Source: Geosiphon pyriformis
Lineage: Eukaryota > Glomeromycota > Glomeromycetes > Archaeosporales > Geosiphonaceae
Direction of reading: 5' to 3'
Length of the DNA: 64,000 bases
NCBI GenBank assembly: GCA_016748015.1
Contig: JAAOMT010000328.1
Span: 388,955 to 452,954 of the forward strand
A program made the position numbers and the translations under genes. A model generated the notes under the pieces. That model was not told where the DNA came from. It did not search any database and was given only the letters and a program-made list of their open reading frames with translations. Within the stretch, counting starts at the first letter, position 1. Each line of letters begins with the position of its first letter. Of the stretch, positions 12,068 to 23,964 are shown piece after piece.

Positions 12068-12131
12068 AGAATATAAGAGCTGATTGATACTGTTGTTTCT
12101 TTCTTCAAAGTCATTTTCAAAATAAGCTTGG
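12068..12131 (-). repeat. Antisense Gy1 gag fragment at the 5' end of NA-1
   Basis: These 64 bases match, in antisense, the early gag region of Gy1 (compare 60066-60126 and 63178-63242). They lie between the left TSD and the first bases shared by NA copies (GAAAAAAAACTCTTTCTC). NA-2 and NA-3 lack them. The simplest reading is a chimeric 5' end made during insertion by template switching or patch repair. Confidence 0.75.
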
Positions 12132-12163
12132 AGAGAAAAAAAACTCTTTCTCTCCTAAATTTC

Positions 12164-14182
12164 ATGACCACGAATAGAGCTAAGAGTAAAAAAGTTGCAA
12201 ATGTTACTTTTCCTATAGTAACTAATAAAGTTTCAACACAAGAAGGTCTCTCTGTTATTGAAGCAGCTAGACAAAACGTTCTGGCAACATTTCTTTTAAA
12301 AAATAATAGTAATAAGCTGCCTTTAGCGGCTTCTGGTTCATTTTCTTCTCCTTTGGCTGGAAGTTCTTCTCCAGTCAAAGTCCTTTCAAAAAGACACACT
12401 TGGGTTAGTTCTAGTGTTGTCTCTACCACTTCAAAAAGCCCAAAAATTTTTAATAACAGACCAGTCAACAAGTTGGTCTTTCCTGCTCTCACCACTCTCA
12501 CTACTACTTCTACTACTACTGCTTCACAAATGGCCACAAAAGCGAAAAATCCCAAAAAACAGCAGCAGGCAGTCACAACTGCTATGGTCACACCGAACCC
12601 CTTTGTGGTTCCAGATGAGATCTTCAGTAAGATCTCCACAGCAGCAGCCAGTCCTATTCCTAATATGGATGGCAACAGCAGCAGCACATCTCCCAAGATG
12701 GGCCAAGATCAACCACTGGCTGTGTTGCCTGATGTGGTACTCTCCAGCAGATCATCACCAATTCCAGTAGCAAAACAGTCCATTAATCTAGATGATCTCA
12801 AAGATTGGGCTGATCAGATGGAAATGGAATCAACTGTTCCCCCCAGTTTCTGGTGCATCTGATGCTGATGCTTGGGTGAATATGAATGGACATTAAAGGT
12901 TCTCTGGTTGGGTGGCCTCCAATCTTGTACCTGGTGCTACATTTAAGATTAAGATGGCTTTGCTCAGTTCTTTGTTTCAGTTGCTGCCTGGTTGTATTGG
13001 GCTTAAATATGTTTCACGAGATGCTGTCAAGTTGTTCTGTGTGGAATTTGCATCTCAGGAGTGTCTAAATGGTGCTACCAAAGTGGCCATTGGTGATGAG
13101 GTTTTTTTGACCACTCTTAAGATTGCACAATATCGGGAGTAGCCTCTGTTTCTTCCTCTTCTTTTCAGTTGCATTGTGTGATGTACCCTTGGGTGCCTCT
13201 TCTGATGACATCAAATCTGCTCTTGGCATTTTTGGTGTTGTCACTTCTGTTAAGTTGAAGTCTGCTGGCTTATGGCAATATGCTGTGGTTAACTTTAAGG
13301 ACATTTCTTCTGCTGCTGCTGCTCTCTCTAACTGGTCTGTGTTGGTCAGAAAAGATAGTGTTAGGATTCTTCCTATTGCCAACCAAAAGGAGGTTATCTC
13401 CTCAAGAGATGCTTTCAAAGCTAACCTGGTTAATCTTTCATTTGGCTGCACTGCATTTGAGATAAGTGATCTGGTCTCCCAAGTTGGTGGCCGTACATGT
13501 TTCATTCCCTGCTCCCCTGATTCCTATTGACATCAACACTTTACAGTGGTGACCTTTGGCTTTTTGGAATCTTTGAACACTGCTGTTTCAAAAACTGGTA
13601 CCTTATGTGGCTGCTGCATCTGGTGGGAAACTCCTGGATGTCGTCGCTGCTATAGATGTCAAAGTTTAGATCATTTGGCTGTGGACTGCAAGGTGTTGTC
13701 ACCTCTCCCTCCCAAACTTTCTTCTAATTCTGCTGGTGGTCCCATCATTTTCAAGTCATCCCTCGTTGGAGCTAAATCTTATGCCAAAGCCACCACTTCT
13801 GTGGTTCCTCCTGTTGCTGCTGTGGCTGATACAGGTCTGGCTTTCAGTACCTCCCCCAAAGTTGTGGTGCCGCTGTTGCCGGTTGCCTCCTCTGGTTCAG
13901 ATGTTGCTGTTAATGCTAGGTTGGCTTCTCTGGAAACCCAACTTAGTGAACTGTCTTTGTTGATCAAACCTATAGTTGAGCCTGTGGGTTCTTTGGTTGC
14001 ATTGGTTACTATGTTATTGTCTACTCCACCAGTTATGGCAGAGGCAATGAAGGAAAGTATGATTGGATTGGGAAACCAAATTAAGGCTGTTTGTGCTGTG
14101 GCTTCTGTGCTGCAAAAGAAAGTGGGGGCCCTCAAGTTGAGGAGTGGGAAGGTACACTATAACATATTTGATGATGAAGACA

Positions 14183-14223
<41 letters not shown>

Positions 14224-14442
14224 AGTGATGCTAAAGATTTTTCAGTCTATGATGATACATTTGATGCGATAATAGAGTTATGGGAGGTTCAATCCTCTAA
14301 TATCAAGTCTGATCCAGATCAGACTGCTAAGTGGATAAGCAGTCTTGTTAAGAGTAGTCATGAACTTGTATGCATTATGAGTAAGATGTATGAATTAGAT
14401 ATGTTTAATACATTAGATAGCAAAGGTAGTATTAGCATGTAG
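12164..14442 (+). pseudogene. NA-1 ORF1-like CCHC protein
   Basis: It would be about 760 residues from ATG 12164, now in three or four frames. Order: a basic N-terminus; an S/T/P-rich low-complexity part; an RRM-like region (ALGIFGVVTSVKLKSAG, 13216-13270) with the W-S-V-L-V-R-K-D-S-V-R-I strand; the knuckle C-Y-R-C-Q-S-L-D-H-L-A-V-D-C (13650-13690); a leucine-rich, coiled-coil-like part; a poly-Asp run; and a conserved C-terminus ending at TAG 14440. The RRM-like and CCHC parts align with ORF1 of L-d (34536-36729), so it is a diverged ORF1. It probably bound RNA. Confidence 0.82.
14182..14229 (+). repeat. (GAT)n microsatellite coding poly-Asp
   Basis: About 14 GAT units in frame in the NA-1 gene. 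NA-2 (21960-21995) and NA-3 (24570-24612, opposite strand) have shorter, interrupted D/N-rich versions, so the run grew in NA-1. Confidence 0.9.
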
Positions 14443-14576
14443 TTAGGGCTTTCCGTTTGTGGTTAGCCACATCTTGTAATATGTATTATTGGGTGAGCTG
14501 GCTTTATGAAACTGCCACATTACTATGGAATAACTAATAAACGACCAGCATGGCTACATGTTAACAAAAAAAAAAA
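14443..14576 (+). other. NA-1 3' UTR and poly-A (LINE-type tail)
   Basis: It holds GGTTAGCCACATCTTGTAAT, TTATTGGGTGAGCTGGC, AACTAATAAACGACCAGC, CATGGCTACATGTTAAC and an A run. The blocks match the LINE tail at 15972-16112 in order. It is the likely recognition site for the LINE reverse transcriptase. Confidence 0.85.
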
Positions 14577-15971
14577 ACAATGAAGGAATGTACAAGATAA
14601 GTTGAGGCTTAGAAAGGAAATAGAAATATCAATGGATAGATCACTGGTAAAAACTGGTTTTGAGGATGCTAGGGGAGCAGCCGCTTTTGTTACACATGAA
14701 ATAGAGGCCAACTTTGGTATGGCTGTTAATGGAACATTATCATCAACAAAAACTGAAGCAAAAGCTGTATTATTGGCTTTGGAAGCAGTGCTTTACAAAT
14801 GCAAACTGACATTGAACACAGATAGTCAGGCAGTAGTGTCAACAGCTCAAAAATGGTTGTCCAAAAATTCTCTCTTGTCTATCAGAAACCAGCTCAAAAC
14901 TCCTAACTGGTGCACATGAAATGTAATTAAAGCAGTGATAGGGAAAAAAAGAATTGATCTTATCATAAACAAAGTGGCTGCACACACTGGTATATCTGAA
15001 AATGAGATGGCTAACAAACTAGCCAAAGAAGCTACTATTTTTAACACAGTGGATTGGGCTTACAATGCTGAGAACATCAGTTACATTCCATCTTGCAGAG
15101 AAGTTGAATTGGATCTGAATATCAGACATTTTCTGAGCCAACAGACTGGTATTCAAGGAGCCTTGGATTGGATTGGCAATGACAAAGTACAAGAAACAGT
15201 AGGGTCCTTAGACCAGAGAGTAGACTGGAAGAGCACAACCAAAGTGTGGAACTGGGATGGTAAAATGTCATCAGGCTTCACCTTAGCTGGTTCTTCAGCA
15301 ATGCATACATTTATTATGAAATCATTCCACAACATGTTGTCAACAGCAGAGGTGCTATACAACAGACATCCTTTAGTGTATATAAACAATCTGTGCAAAA
15401 TATGCCACACAGAAGTTGAAACCAACCAACACTTTTGGGTATGCTCTCTGAATACTCAAAAGGGCAAGACACTAATAGATGATGTAAGGAATGAGTGGAT
15501 GTGGTGCTTATCAAAGGCTGTAAGAGGGAAACATAAAATCTTAGACCTTAGTGAGAGGGTTGTTCTGTCTAATAAGTACATCAGGACAACACACAACATA
15601 GATCTGCTATGCAAAGAACTGATCAATGAGCAATTTGGAAGAATCAATGCTTTTGCTGACATTGATCAGAGGGCTAATGATAATATCTTAATTAAGGTGT
15701 GTAAATAGGCTGTAACTCAAGCGAGAAATAGACTATGGAGAGAACATTGTAGGTTACAAACTGAATGGGAAAAAATGATGAGTGTTAATAATGGGTGACC
15801 AATATATGCCAATTGCCTAGAAATGGTAGTAACAGTAGTGCTAACTCCAATATTAAAATGAGAGATGGATTCCAACATTGTAATAAGATATTGACTGATG
15901 TTTTGGGTAGTAGAAATACTTTAAGTAATGGTGTAATACCCCTTAGGTTTTCTGGTTATACTAGTGTGTAG
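14577..15971 (+). pseudogene. LINE ORF2, RNase H and zinc-knuckle part (L-b)
   Basis: This part resumes ORF2 after NA-1. The RNase H has D (in ISMDRSLVK, 14629-14655), E (KTEAKAVLLALE, 14749-14785), D (LNTDSQAVV, 14812-14838) and the H...N/D block (AAHTGISENEMANKLAKEA; consensus D is N here). The knuckle C-K-I-C-H...H-F-W-V-C lies at 15395-15445. In-frame stops at 14917 (TGG to TGA), 15706 and near 15796 break it; the end (GYTSV) is TAG 15969-15971. Confidence 0.88.
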
Positions 15972-16112
15972 TTAGGCATAGCCACTTTGTGGTTAGCCAC
16001 ATCTTGTAACTTAGATTATTGGGTGAGTTGGCTTTATGAAAAAGCTGTGCTTTTCGAGCATGGCTAAACTAATAAAAGACCAGTGTGGCTACACATTAAC
16101 AAAAAAAAAAAA
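15972..16112 (+). other. L-b 3' UTR and poly-A
   Basis: The tail carries TAGCCACA (15993-16000) and its exact inverted repeat TGTGGCTA (16084-16091), then ACATTAAC and 12 A. The pair could close a stem around the ~85 bases between them. The AATAAA-like AATAAAAG lies at 16070-16077. Confidence 0.8.
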
Positions 16113-16317
16113 TTATCACTGTGGATTAACTGGACATTTCTCCAGAGATTGTAACAATTCTCTCCTGTCTCTTCCAGCTCTCAGAAACAATGACAATCAA
16201 AACAATAGAACCATCAACAACAATGTCTCTAACCAAAGACCCAATCATGCCAATATCAATTTCTTTGGAGAGAATCCCTTAGTTGAAGCCACTGTTTATT
16301 AGCCTTTAAACTGGTAG
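16113..16317 (+). pseudogene. Gy1-b gag, C-terminal fragment
   Basis: It begins within the zinc knuckle (Y-H-C-G-L-T-G-H-F-S-R-D-C; the first C is lost at the L-b junction) and keeps the N/P/Q-rich tail. A CAG to TAG stop is at 16300. The slip heptamer TTTAAAC is at 16305-16311, and the gag stop TAG at 16315-16317. Confidence 0.85.
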
Positions 16318-18916
16318 GTGCACCTCCAAAAGGTGAGAGTGCAAGCCAACCAGAAAAAAACCCCTTTTATGCTTTTAACCTAACTGATAATGACCATAAC
16401 ATGGATGAACTAGCAATCAACAAGAAAGAAAAAGAAAGCCAAGATTGATTTCATTATAGATCCAAACAAAGCATCCAAATCAACTGCTGATAACAATAAG
16501 CCACCAAAGACTAAAGTTTTCAAGAATTCTCCTAAGTTATTCTGTTGTCAAAGATCTCATGGAAATGTCTGCTCACATTACCTTTGGCCAGTTAATGACC
16601 CATCCCCAATTCAAAAAAAACCTTCACAAATTTTTGATTCCTAAGAAAAAGACATCAAAGACCAACAAATGCCCACACCAAGCTGAACTTGCTGACAACA
16701 GCAATGTTACCCCTCTTATTTGTAAAGCCCAAGTGGCTGGTTACTTCATTAATCTGATTCTGGACAGTGGATTATTTGTTAGCATCATTGCCAGACACTT
16801 CTTAGAAGCAATTGACAGAAAGATTGATGAACTGTCCACAAGACCAATGACCAATATACATGGTGACAAGAAGAAAGGTTTGGGCATAGCCAAAGCTGTT
16901 CCTGTCCGAATCAATGGCATCAGCATTGAAACTGACATGGAAGTATCTGAAGCAAAAGAATACACCATAATAGTTGGCAATGAATAACTCAAGAAAGCAA
17001 AAGCCTTGCTTGATTATGAACTCTGTAAACTAACCATTAGATGTGTTGAGAAACCTATTGTGGTTAAGTGCCATCATTAGACAACCCCTCCAGTATCCAA
17101 ACAGAACCAAGAAGAAGAACAATCAGATGAATCAGATGATAATGAGAGTAATGAAAAAAAAGATCAAGAAGAACAAGAAAAAACTGCTGAACTCATCTAT
17201 ACTCTTTTCACCAGCAATGGCAAGCCACTGAACAATGTTAAAGCTAACAAAGAAGGAATCATGGTAAATGATAAGCTGATTTGCTGGCATTACTATAACA
17301 TCTTCAGAAGAACCTTTGATAGAAAACATGACAAGAAAGCAAAATACAGTTATTGGTGACATGGTCCTTGTGCCAGATGCTGGTGTAATAAATCTTTGTA
17401 TTCTCCTAGTGATGAATGCAAGTCTTGCCTAATCTATTACAAAGATTGGAAGCCAATTAGTTTGATATCCAGAGAAGAACTATAAGAAGTACAGAAGTCC
17501 TTTGAGAGTAAACCACCTGAAATCCAATCACTAGTTGTAGAACAAAAAAAACCTTTCCCTGAAGAAAGAAAAGTGAACATTGAAAATTTGTTGGCTAGGA
17601 ATAGTCCAGTTATCTCAAAAGAAGGTGATACCCCTGGACGAATTCATGTGATACAACACATCATCACCACAAAAGAAACTCATCTCATCCATTTGAAGCT
17701 TTATCAATCCAATTGACACAATGATGAGTTTATCAAGAAAGAGATAAACTGGATGAAAGATCTTGAATTCATACAAGAAACCAAGAGTGAATGGGCTTTC
17801 CTAGTTGTAGTGGTATCTAAGAAAGATGAAACCCTATGCTTTTGTGTTGACTACTGCCAACTAAATGCCATCACTATAAGAGACATGTACTCACTCCCTA
17901 AAATTGATGCAATGCTAGATAAATTCAATGGTGTTGCTTTTTTCTCAACTATTGACTTAACTGCTGGATTCTGGTAAGTAGAGATGAATCCAGAAAGCAA
18001 AAAGAAAACTGTCTTCATTACCAAGTATGACATCTATGAATTCACAGTCATGTCTTTTGGTCTCATCCACCTTTCAATGCTTAATGAACAAAACTTTGTT
18101 TTGGTCTACTTAGATGACATAATGGTCTACTTAAAAACCTAGGATAAATACCTTGAACATTTGCAGAAGGTTTTTGACCTGCTCAGAAATGCTGGCCTTA
18201 AGATCAACCCAATCAAATCTTTCTTTGGATGCCAATCCACCCAGTTTCTTGGTCATCTTATTATGAAAGATAGAATTTTCTCTGACTTAGCTAAAGTTGA
18301 AAATGTTTAAAACATTAAACAACCAATAAATGTTCCTGAACTACATTTTTTCCTTGGTTTGGCTTCTTATTATCACAAATTTATCAAGAATTTCTCCAAA
18401 ATTGTCTTTTCTTTCAATTAGCTACTTAGAAAAAATGTCAATTATTACTGGGACACTTATCAACAAAAAGCTTTTGAAATTCTGAAGAAAAAACTTGTTA
18501 CTTAATCAATTCTCAAGCAATCTGATTTGGACCAACCTTTTATCCTCCACACTAATGCATCTGGCTATCGATTTGGTGCTGTCCTTTCACAGAAAGATGA
18601 AAATGGCAGAGAACATGTCATAGCATATGCCAGTAGATCCTTTACACCAGCAGAAAAGAACTATTCAGTTACTAAATAGAAATGTTTAGCAGTAGTTTGG
18701 GCTACTAGTTATTGGGATCAATATTTTTTTGGTGTAAAATTTCTAGTAGTAACAGATTATCAAGCCTTGGTTTGGCTGTACAATAAAAAGAAGCTAAAAC
18801 ACAAATGAATAACTTGCTAGATACTCCACTTGAATGAATTTGATTATGATATTCAACACCATAAAAGAGCAAATTATCAAAACACTGACACTTTCTCTAA
18901 ACTTACCATCCAGTGA
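16312..18916 (+). pseudogene. Gy1-b pol: protease, RT, RNase H
   Basis: Protease has D-S-G-L-F-V-S (16759-16779; other copies DSGSSVS). Next come the acidic stretch, the cysteine cluster C-A-R-C-W-C...C-K-S-C (17370-17430), RT with FCVDYCQLN (17839-17865) and Y-L-D-D (18109-18120), and RNase H (HTNASGYRFGAVL with D to N, 18550-18590). A deletion near 18068 removes about 20 codons before YLDD. There are numerous TAG/TGA/TAA stops. It ends at TGA 18914-18916. Confidence 0.87.
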
Positions 18917-19915
18917 TAATACAACCTCTTAAACCAAACTAATCTAATTATTAGTAACTCCTTCATAAACAAACACAATAATGGACTTGGACAACTATTC
19001 TGTCTTAATAGAATTTTTGGGTAAAGGACAATACCCATCAGAATACACTTGACAGCAAAGAGAACATTTGCATAAACAATCAAATTTCTATTTGATTCAC
19101 CAGAATCAGCTATATAAAAGAAATAGAAATGAAGAAAGAGAAATTGTAATATACAATATGCACACTGACCCATTAGCTGGACACTTTAGAAAAACAAAAA
19201 CAATTCAAAAAATCTTAGCTTACTATTATTGGCCTACCTTGAAAAAAGACATTGCTGAATACATTAAAATCTGCAACATCTGCAAAAAAGATATCCATCC
19301 AATCTCTGTTAGTCAAACATTTGACAGAATTGGTATAGATGTTGTTAGATCTTTACAATAACTTCTAATGGCAATAAATACATTATCACAGCTACTGACT
19401 ATCTTACAAAGTGGGTAGAAGCAAGAGCCACTTCAAACCAAACAGCAGTCTCAATAGCCAATTTTATTTTTGAAGATATTATCTGCCATTATGGCTGCCC
19501 CAAAGAACTTTTATTTGATAGAGAAAGAGCTTTTCTTAGTACACTGGTTGAAGAACTTTGCAGGAAAATGAAAATATGTTACAAACTTTCCTTTCCCTAT
19601 CACTCCCAAACAAATGGCCTAGTGGAATGTTTCAATAGAACATTATGTGAAACCTCAGCCAAAACCAGTGAAGAAACAAACTTATGAGACAAAGTATTGC
19701 CTTCAACTTTGTTTGCTTATAGAACTGTGAATCATAACATAACAAATTATGAATCTTTTTATTTGCTCTATGGACATATGGCAACACTACCAATAGAAAC
19801 TGACATTAAGACAATACTTTTTGAAGAGATATTCTGCAAAAAAGACTTGGTATTATTCTTGACTCTTTGGTAAAAGCACAAATAATTGCTTTTAAAAAGA
19901 TAAAACAGTTTCAAG

Positions 19916-22342
19916 GAAAAAAAACTCTTTCTCTCTTAAATTTCATGACCATGAATAGAGCTAAGAGTAAAAAAGTTGCAAATGTTACTTTTCCTATAGT
20001 AACTAATAAAGTTTCAACATGAGAGGGTCTCTCTGTTATTGAGGCAGCTAGACAAAACGTTCTGGCTACATTTCCTTTGAAAAATACTAGTGATAAGCTG
20101 CCTTTAGTGGCTTCTGGTTCATTTTCTTCACCTTTGGCTGGTGGTTCTTCTCCAGTCAAAGTTCCTTCCAAAAGACACACTCAGGTTAGTTCTAGTGTTG
20201 TCTCTACTACTTCTAAAAGCCCAAAGATTTTTAATAACAGACCAGTCAACAAGTTGGTCTTTCCTGCTTTCACCACTCCCACTACTACTACTACTACTAC
20301 TTCACAAATGGCCACGAAAGCAAAAAATTCCAAAAAACAGCAGCAGGCAGTCACAACTGCTATGGTTACACTAAATTCCTTTGTGGTTCCAGATGAGATC
20401 TTGGGTAAGATCTCCACAGCAGCAGCCAGCCCTCTTCCTGATATGGATGGCAACAGCAGTAGCACATCTTCCAAGATGGGCCAAGATCAACCACTGGCTG
20501 TGTTGCCTGATGTGGTACTCTCCAGCAGATCATTGCCAATCCCAGTAGCAAAACAGTCCATCAATCCAGATGATCTCAAAGATTGGGCTGATCAGATGGA
20601 AAAGGAATCAACTGTCCTCCTCCCAGTTTCTGGTGTCACTGATGGTGGTGCTTGGGAAAATGTGAATGGTCATCAGAGGTTCTCTGGTTGGGTGGCCTCC
20701 AATCTAGTATCTGGTGCCACATTCAAGATCAAGATGGCCCTTCTTTGTTTTTTGTTTCAGCTGCTGCCTGGTTGTATTGGGCTTAAGTCAGTTTTACGAG
20801 TTGTTCTGTGTGAAATTTGCATCTTAGGAGAGTCTAACTGGTGCCACCAAAGTGGCCATTGGTAATGAGATTTTTTTGACTACTTTTAAGATTGCATGGT
20901 CTACTGGTGTGGCCTTTGTTTCTTCTCTATCTCTGTCAGTTACACTGCATGATGTTTCTTTGGATACTTTTTCTGATGACATCAAAACTGCTCTTGGCAT
21001 TTTTGGTGTTGTCACTTCTGTTAAGTTAAAGTCTGCTGGCTTATGGCAATATGCTGTGGTTCATTTTAAGGACACTTCTTCTGCTGCTACTGCTCTTTCT
21101 TACTGGTTTGTTCTGGTCAGAAAAGACAGTGTTAGAATTCTTCCCATTGCCAACCAAAAGGAGATTATTTCCTCAAGAGATACCTTCAAAGCTAAGCTGA
21201 TCAATCTTCCCTTTGGCTGTACTGCATTTGAAATAAGTGATTTGGTCTTCCAAGTTGGTGGCTGTACATGTTTCATTCCCTGCTTCCCTGATTCCTATCA
21301 ACATCAATGGTTTGCTGTGGTTACTTTTGATTCCTTAGAATCTTTGAACATTGCTGTTTCTAAAACTGGTACCTTACATGGCTGCCGCATCTGGTGGGAA
21401 ACACCTGGATGTCACTGTTGCTATAGGTGTCAAGGTCTGGACCACTTGGCTTTAGAGTGCAAGGTGTCTCCACCCCTCCTTCCCAAAGTCCCTTCCAACT
21501 TCTCTGGTGGCCCCAAAGTTTTCAAATCCTCATTTGCTAGATCCAAATCTTATGCCAAGGCTGCTGCTTTTGTGGTTCCTTCTATTGCTGCTGCTGCTGA
21601 TGTGAACTTGGATCTCGGTGGTCCCCCCCCTCCCAACTACAATGCTCATGTTGCCTGCTGTTTCTTCTGTTTCCAATACTGCTGTTGAGTCTAGGTTGGC
21701 TTCTCTTGAGTCCAGCCTTAGTGAACTATCTGTGTTGATTAAATCCTTAGTTGAGCCTGTTGGTACTCTGGTTGCATTGGTTACCAAATTGCTGTCTACT
21801 CCATCTGCTGTGGACATATCAGTTAAGGAATGTGTGGATGGGTTGGCTAAGCAAAATAAAGACTTGGCTGCTGTTGCCACTGTGATGCAGAAAAGACTAA
21901 CACATCTTGAGACAATAAGTGAATGGATCTGTTTGGAAAATAGATCAGATGTTGATGACATGGTTGATGATATTGATAATGATAATGATGATGAAGATAA
22001 AGATTTTTCAGTTTATGATAACACCTTCAATGTCATGATGCACCTATGGGAAGAACAGTCTTCCAGAATCAAATCCAGTTCTGATCAGACTGCTAAGTGG
22101 ATGAGTGGTATGGTTAAGAATAGTCATGAGCTTGTTAGCATTATGGGTAAGATGTATGAATTAGATATGTTTGATACATTAGGTAGCAAAGGTAGTACTA
22201 GCATGTAGTTAGGGCTTTCTACTTGTGGTTAGCCGCATCTTGTGATTTTGTATTATTGGGTGAGCTGGCTTTATGAAACTGCCACATTACTGTGGTTATA
22301 ACTAATAAACAACCAGCGTGACTACATGTTAACAAAAAAAAT
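19916..22342 (+). mobile_element. NA-2, ORF1-only retroelement
   Basis: It has the same structure as NA-1: leader, a single CCHC-protein gene, LINE-type 3' UTR and A-rich tail (22331-22342). A ~20-bp TSD flanks it (about 19894-19915 and 22343-22363, around the core TAAAACAGTTT). It starts directly with the NA leader and has no foreign 5' piece. Confidence 0.9.
19945..22208 (+). pseudogene. NA-2 ORF1-like CCHC protein
   Basis: It begins at ATG 19945. An early TGA (near 20020) and shifts near 20790 and 21640 break it, but long stretches are open (20077-20865 and 20852-21688). The RRM-like region (21000-21180) and C-C-Y-R-C-Q-G-L-D-H-L-A-L-E-C (21417-21460) are clear. The D-rich part and conserved C-terminus end at TAG 22206-22208. 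It is the best copy for the domain order. Its likely role was RNA binding in a retrotransposition particle. Confidence 0.83.
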
Positions 22343-22703
22343 AAAAAATAAAACAGTTTTAAGAAAAGCTTAAAAAAAAGAAAACCTATAAAACACTTTC
22401 TTTAAGTATTGATAACTTGATATTGAAATACCATTCAGACAGAGACAATATTTATGGTGATAAATTCTCTAGCCAGTGGAAAGGACCCTTTATAGTCAAC
22501 AAAGTTTTGAACAATGGTTCTTATATTCTTCAAGATCAATTTGGAACAATTTTCAGTGATTATTCTGTTCATGATACATAATTCAAGAAATATCATAAAT
22601 GATCTGATTGGTTGGCTGTTGTGATAATACTGACCCAAATGATCAGCAAAAATCAAATATAAATAAATGCACTTTTCCCAAAACAGAGATATCTTCAATC
22701 AAC

Positions 22704-23334
22704 ATGAACAATTATTCCTTTTATACTCTCCATGAGTATTGGATCAAAAACTATACAAATACTACTCTGACGATTGGAAAACAAAACACCATAATAAATA
22801 ACAGTGGAATACATACTGTTATTAGACCAAAGAAAACCACTACTAGAAAAGAAAGAATTGGTAGCAAAATGGATAAATATCTGTTAGAAAGTATAACAGC
22901 AGCTATACTTTCATCTTCTAGCACAATTGGAAAAACAATCAAAAAATCTTGTCTATAGACAAAAATTTGGCATATGGAAGGCAATTAGAACTCTATGGTC
23001 ACCTTAGTGAAATTATAAAGGATATGAAACTCATGAAGAAAACAACTTCAGAGATACAGGCAGAAATTTTGGGCATTATACATTTAGATGTTTCAAGAGT
23101 TTTAACTATTGCTAAAAGAGCCAAAACTCTAATACAAAGATTTGGTCTCTTGGATACAAAACTCATTTTATCTTAAGTGTTATATACTCTATCCACAAAA
23201 GACTTCAACAACTAGTTAGCTTTGAGTTAAATAAAACTCTTTAAATAGATTACATCATAAATAGCTTAATTTCACCAGAGCTCAATCTCTTTAAAAAGAA
23301 TAATGTTATGGTTGAAACCTATACTTCTTATTAA
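22704..23334 (+). pseudogene. Gy1-b ORF3, unknown conserved protein
   Basis: It starts at ATG 22704 and lacks about nine early codons found in the other copies. A frameshift near 22950 and later stops break it. It ends within the 3' LTR (LTR start 23304), as in Gy1-a. No known domain was recognised. Confidence 0.7.
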
Positions 23335-23964
23335 TTATCACATGTATTAGCCATTGATGTTATATAATTAGCCACTCTATTTTTAGATAGTGATTATTGA
23401 CCTGATCAATGATTTGACTATTGACCTGATCATTGACCTGATTATTGACCTAGTTGTTGACCTGATCATTGACCATTTTTGATAGCTATATAAGCAATGA
23501 ATCTCTTAGCTATAGAAAAGCATGTAAAAATAAAAGAAAATAAATAAATAAAATAACCACTTTCATCTTAATTATTCTCTTATTGCTAATTTCTCTTTCC
23601 TTACCTTCAAGTATCTGAACATTGGTTATTTCTTACTCTTTTTCTGAAATGTGTAATTGCAGTATTTGAAGATTATTGAATAAAATATAACTGAAAAGTA
23701 CATCTGATATCTGATATTGAATTCTAAGAGTGTTAACATGAGGCATAGAATTATACCAGTGTGTAATTATTTGTTGACAATATGGACTATCTCTCTACCT
23801 TTAGATTCTCTGGTTATCTTTTGAAAAATACAGTAACTGAGATATTTTATGAGACTGATCTCACACATTAAATTTATATTTATTCAATTCGCTCTTTGAA
23901 GTTGAATTTTTTTGATCTCTGTTCTCTCTTGCTATTTATTAGCTTGTTACTCCAACCCATAACA
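23304..23964 (+). repeat. 3' LTR of Gy1-b, complete
   Basis: 661 bp, TGTTATGG...CCATAACA. Seven 12-bp U3 units (23392-23475), TATATAAG near 23487, then AATAAA signals. GTAG follows; it may be the right TSD copy. Confidence 0.93.

Larger units (their letters stand above)
12062..14576 (+). mobile_element. NA-1, ORF1-only retroelement with LINE 3' tail
   Basis: The element is 2.5 kb. It has a short leader, one CCHC-protein gene and a 3' UTR that matches the LINE 3' UTR, ending GTTAAC-poly A. It has no endonuclease or RT. It is flanked by a ~20-bp TSD (12043-12062 and 14577-14596, three mismatches) that splits ORF2 of L-b cleanly. The shared tail suggests it was copied in trans by the LINE enzyme. 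Two sister copies (NA-2 and NA-3) have the same make-up, so the lack of ORF2 belongs to the family. Confidence 0.88.
8699..16112 (+). mobile_element. LINE copy L-b, interrupted by NA-1
   Basis: ORF2 can be followed from within the endonuclease (8699) to its stop at 15971, then the 3' UTR and poly-A (16101-16112). The start of the element was cut off by Gy1-a, so it should continue left of the window. NA-1 (12062-14576) lies inside ORF2 with a ~20-bp TSD. The right flank (16113) is the gag zinc knuckle of Gy1-b, so L-b was inserted into that element. Confidence 0.9.
18981..22662 (+). pseudogene. Gy1-b integrase ORF, split by NA-2
   Basis: Coding runs 18981-19915 and resumes at 22343-22662. 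ATG 18981 (MDLDNYS) matches the start used in Gy1-a and Gy1-d. The HHCC region has lost part of its cysteine pair segment (near 19280), and about a dozen codons are missing near 19125. The DDE core is present with stops. The GPF module (W-K-G-P-F, 22476-22495) is on the far side of NA-2. Confidence 0.85.
16113..23964 (+). mobile_element. Ty3/gypsy copy Gy1-b, 5' part outside window, holds NA-2
   Basis: It starts inside the gag zinc knuckle, where L-b was inserted, and runs through pol, integrase and ORF3 to a complete 3' LTR. NA-2 (19916-22342) splits the integrase gene. After the LTR the sequence becomes Gy2 (23965, minus strand), so Gy1-b was inserted into Gy2. Its gag start and 5' LTR should lie left of the window, beyond L-b and Gy1-a. 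Confidence 0.9.

Noticed and set aside
12013-12696. 227-codon minus-strand frame
   Set aside because: It is the antisense of the Ser/Thr-rich, low-complexity part of the NA-1 gene. Its Leu/Val-rich look comes from the reverse complement of repetitive codons. NA-2 and NA-3 give the same shadow.
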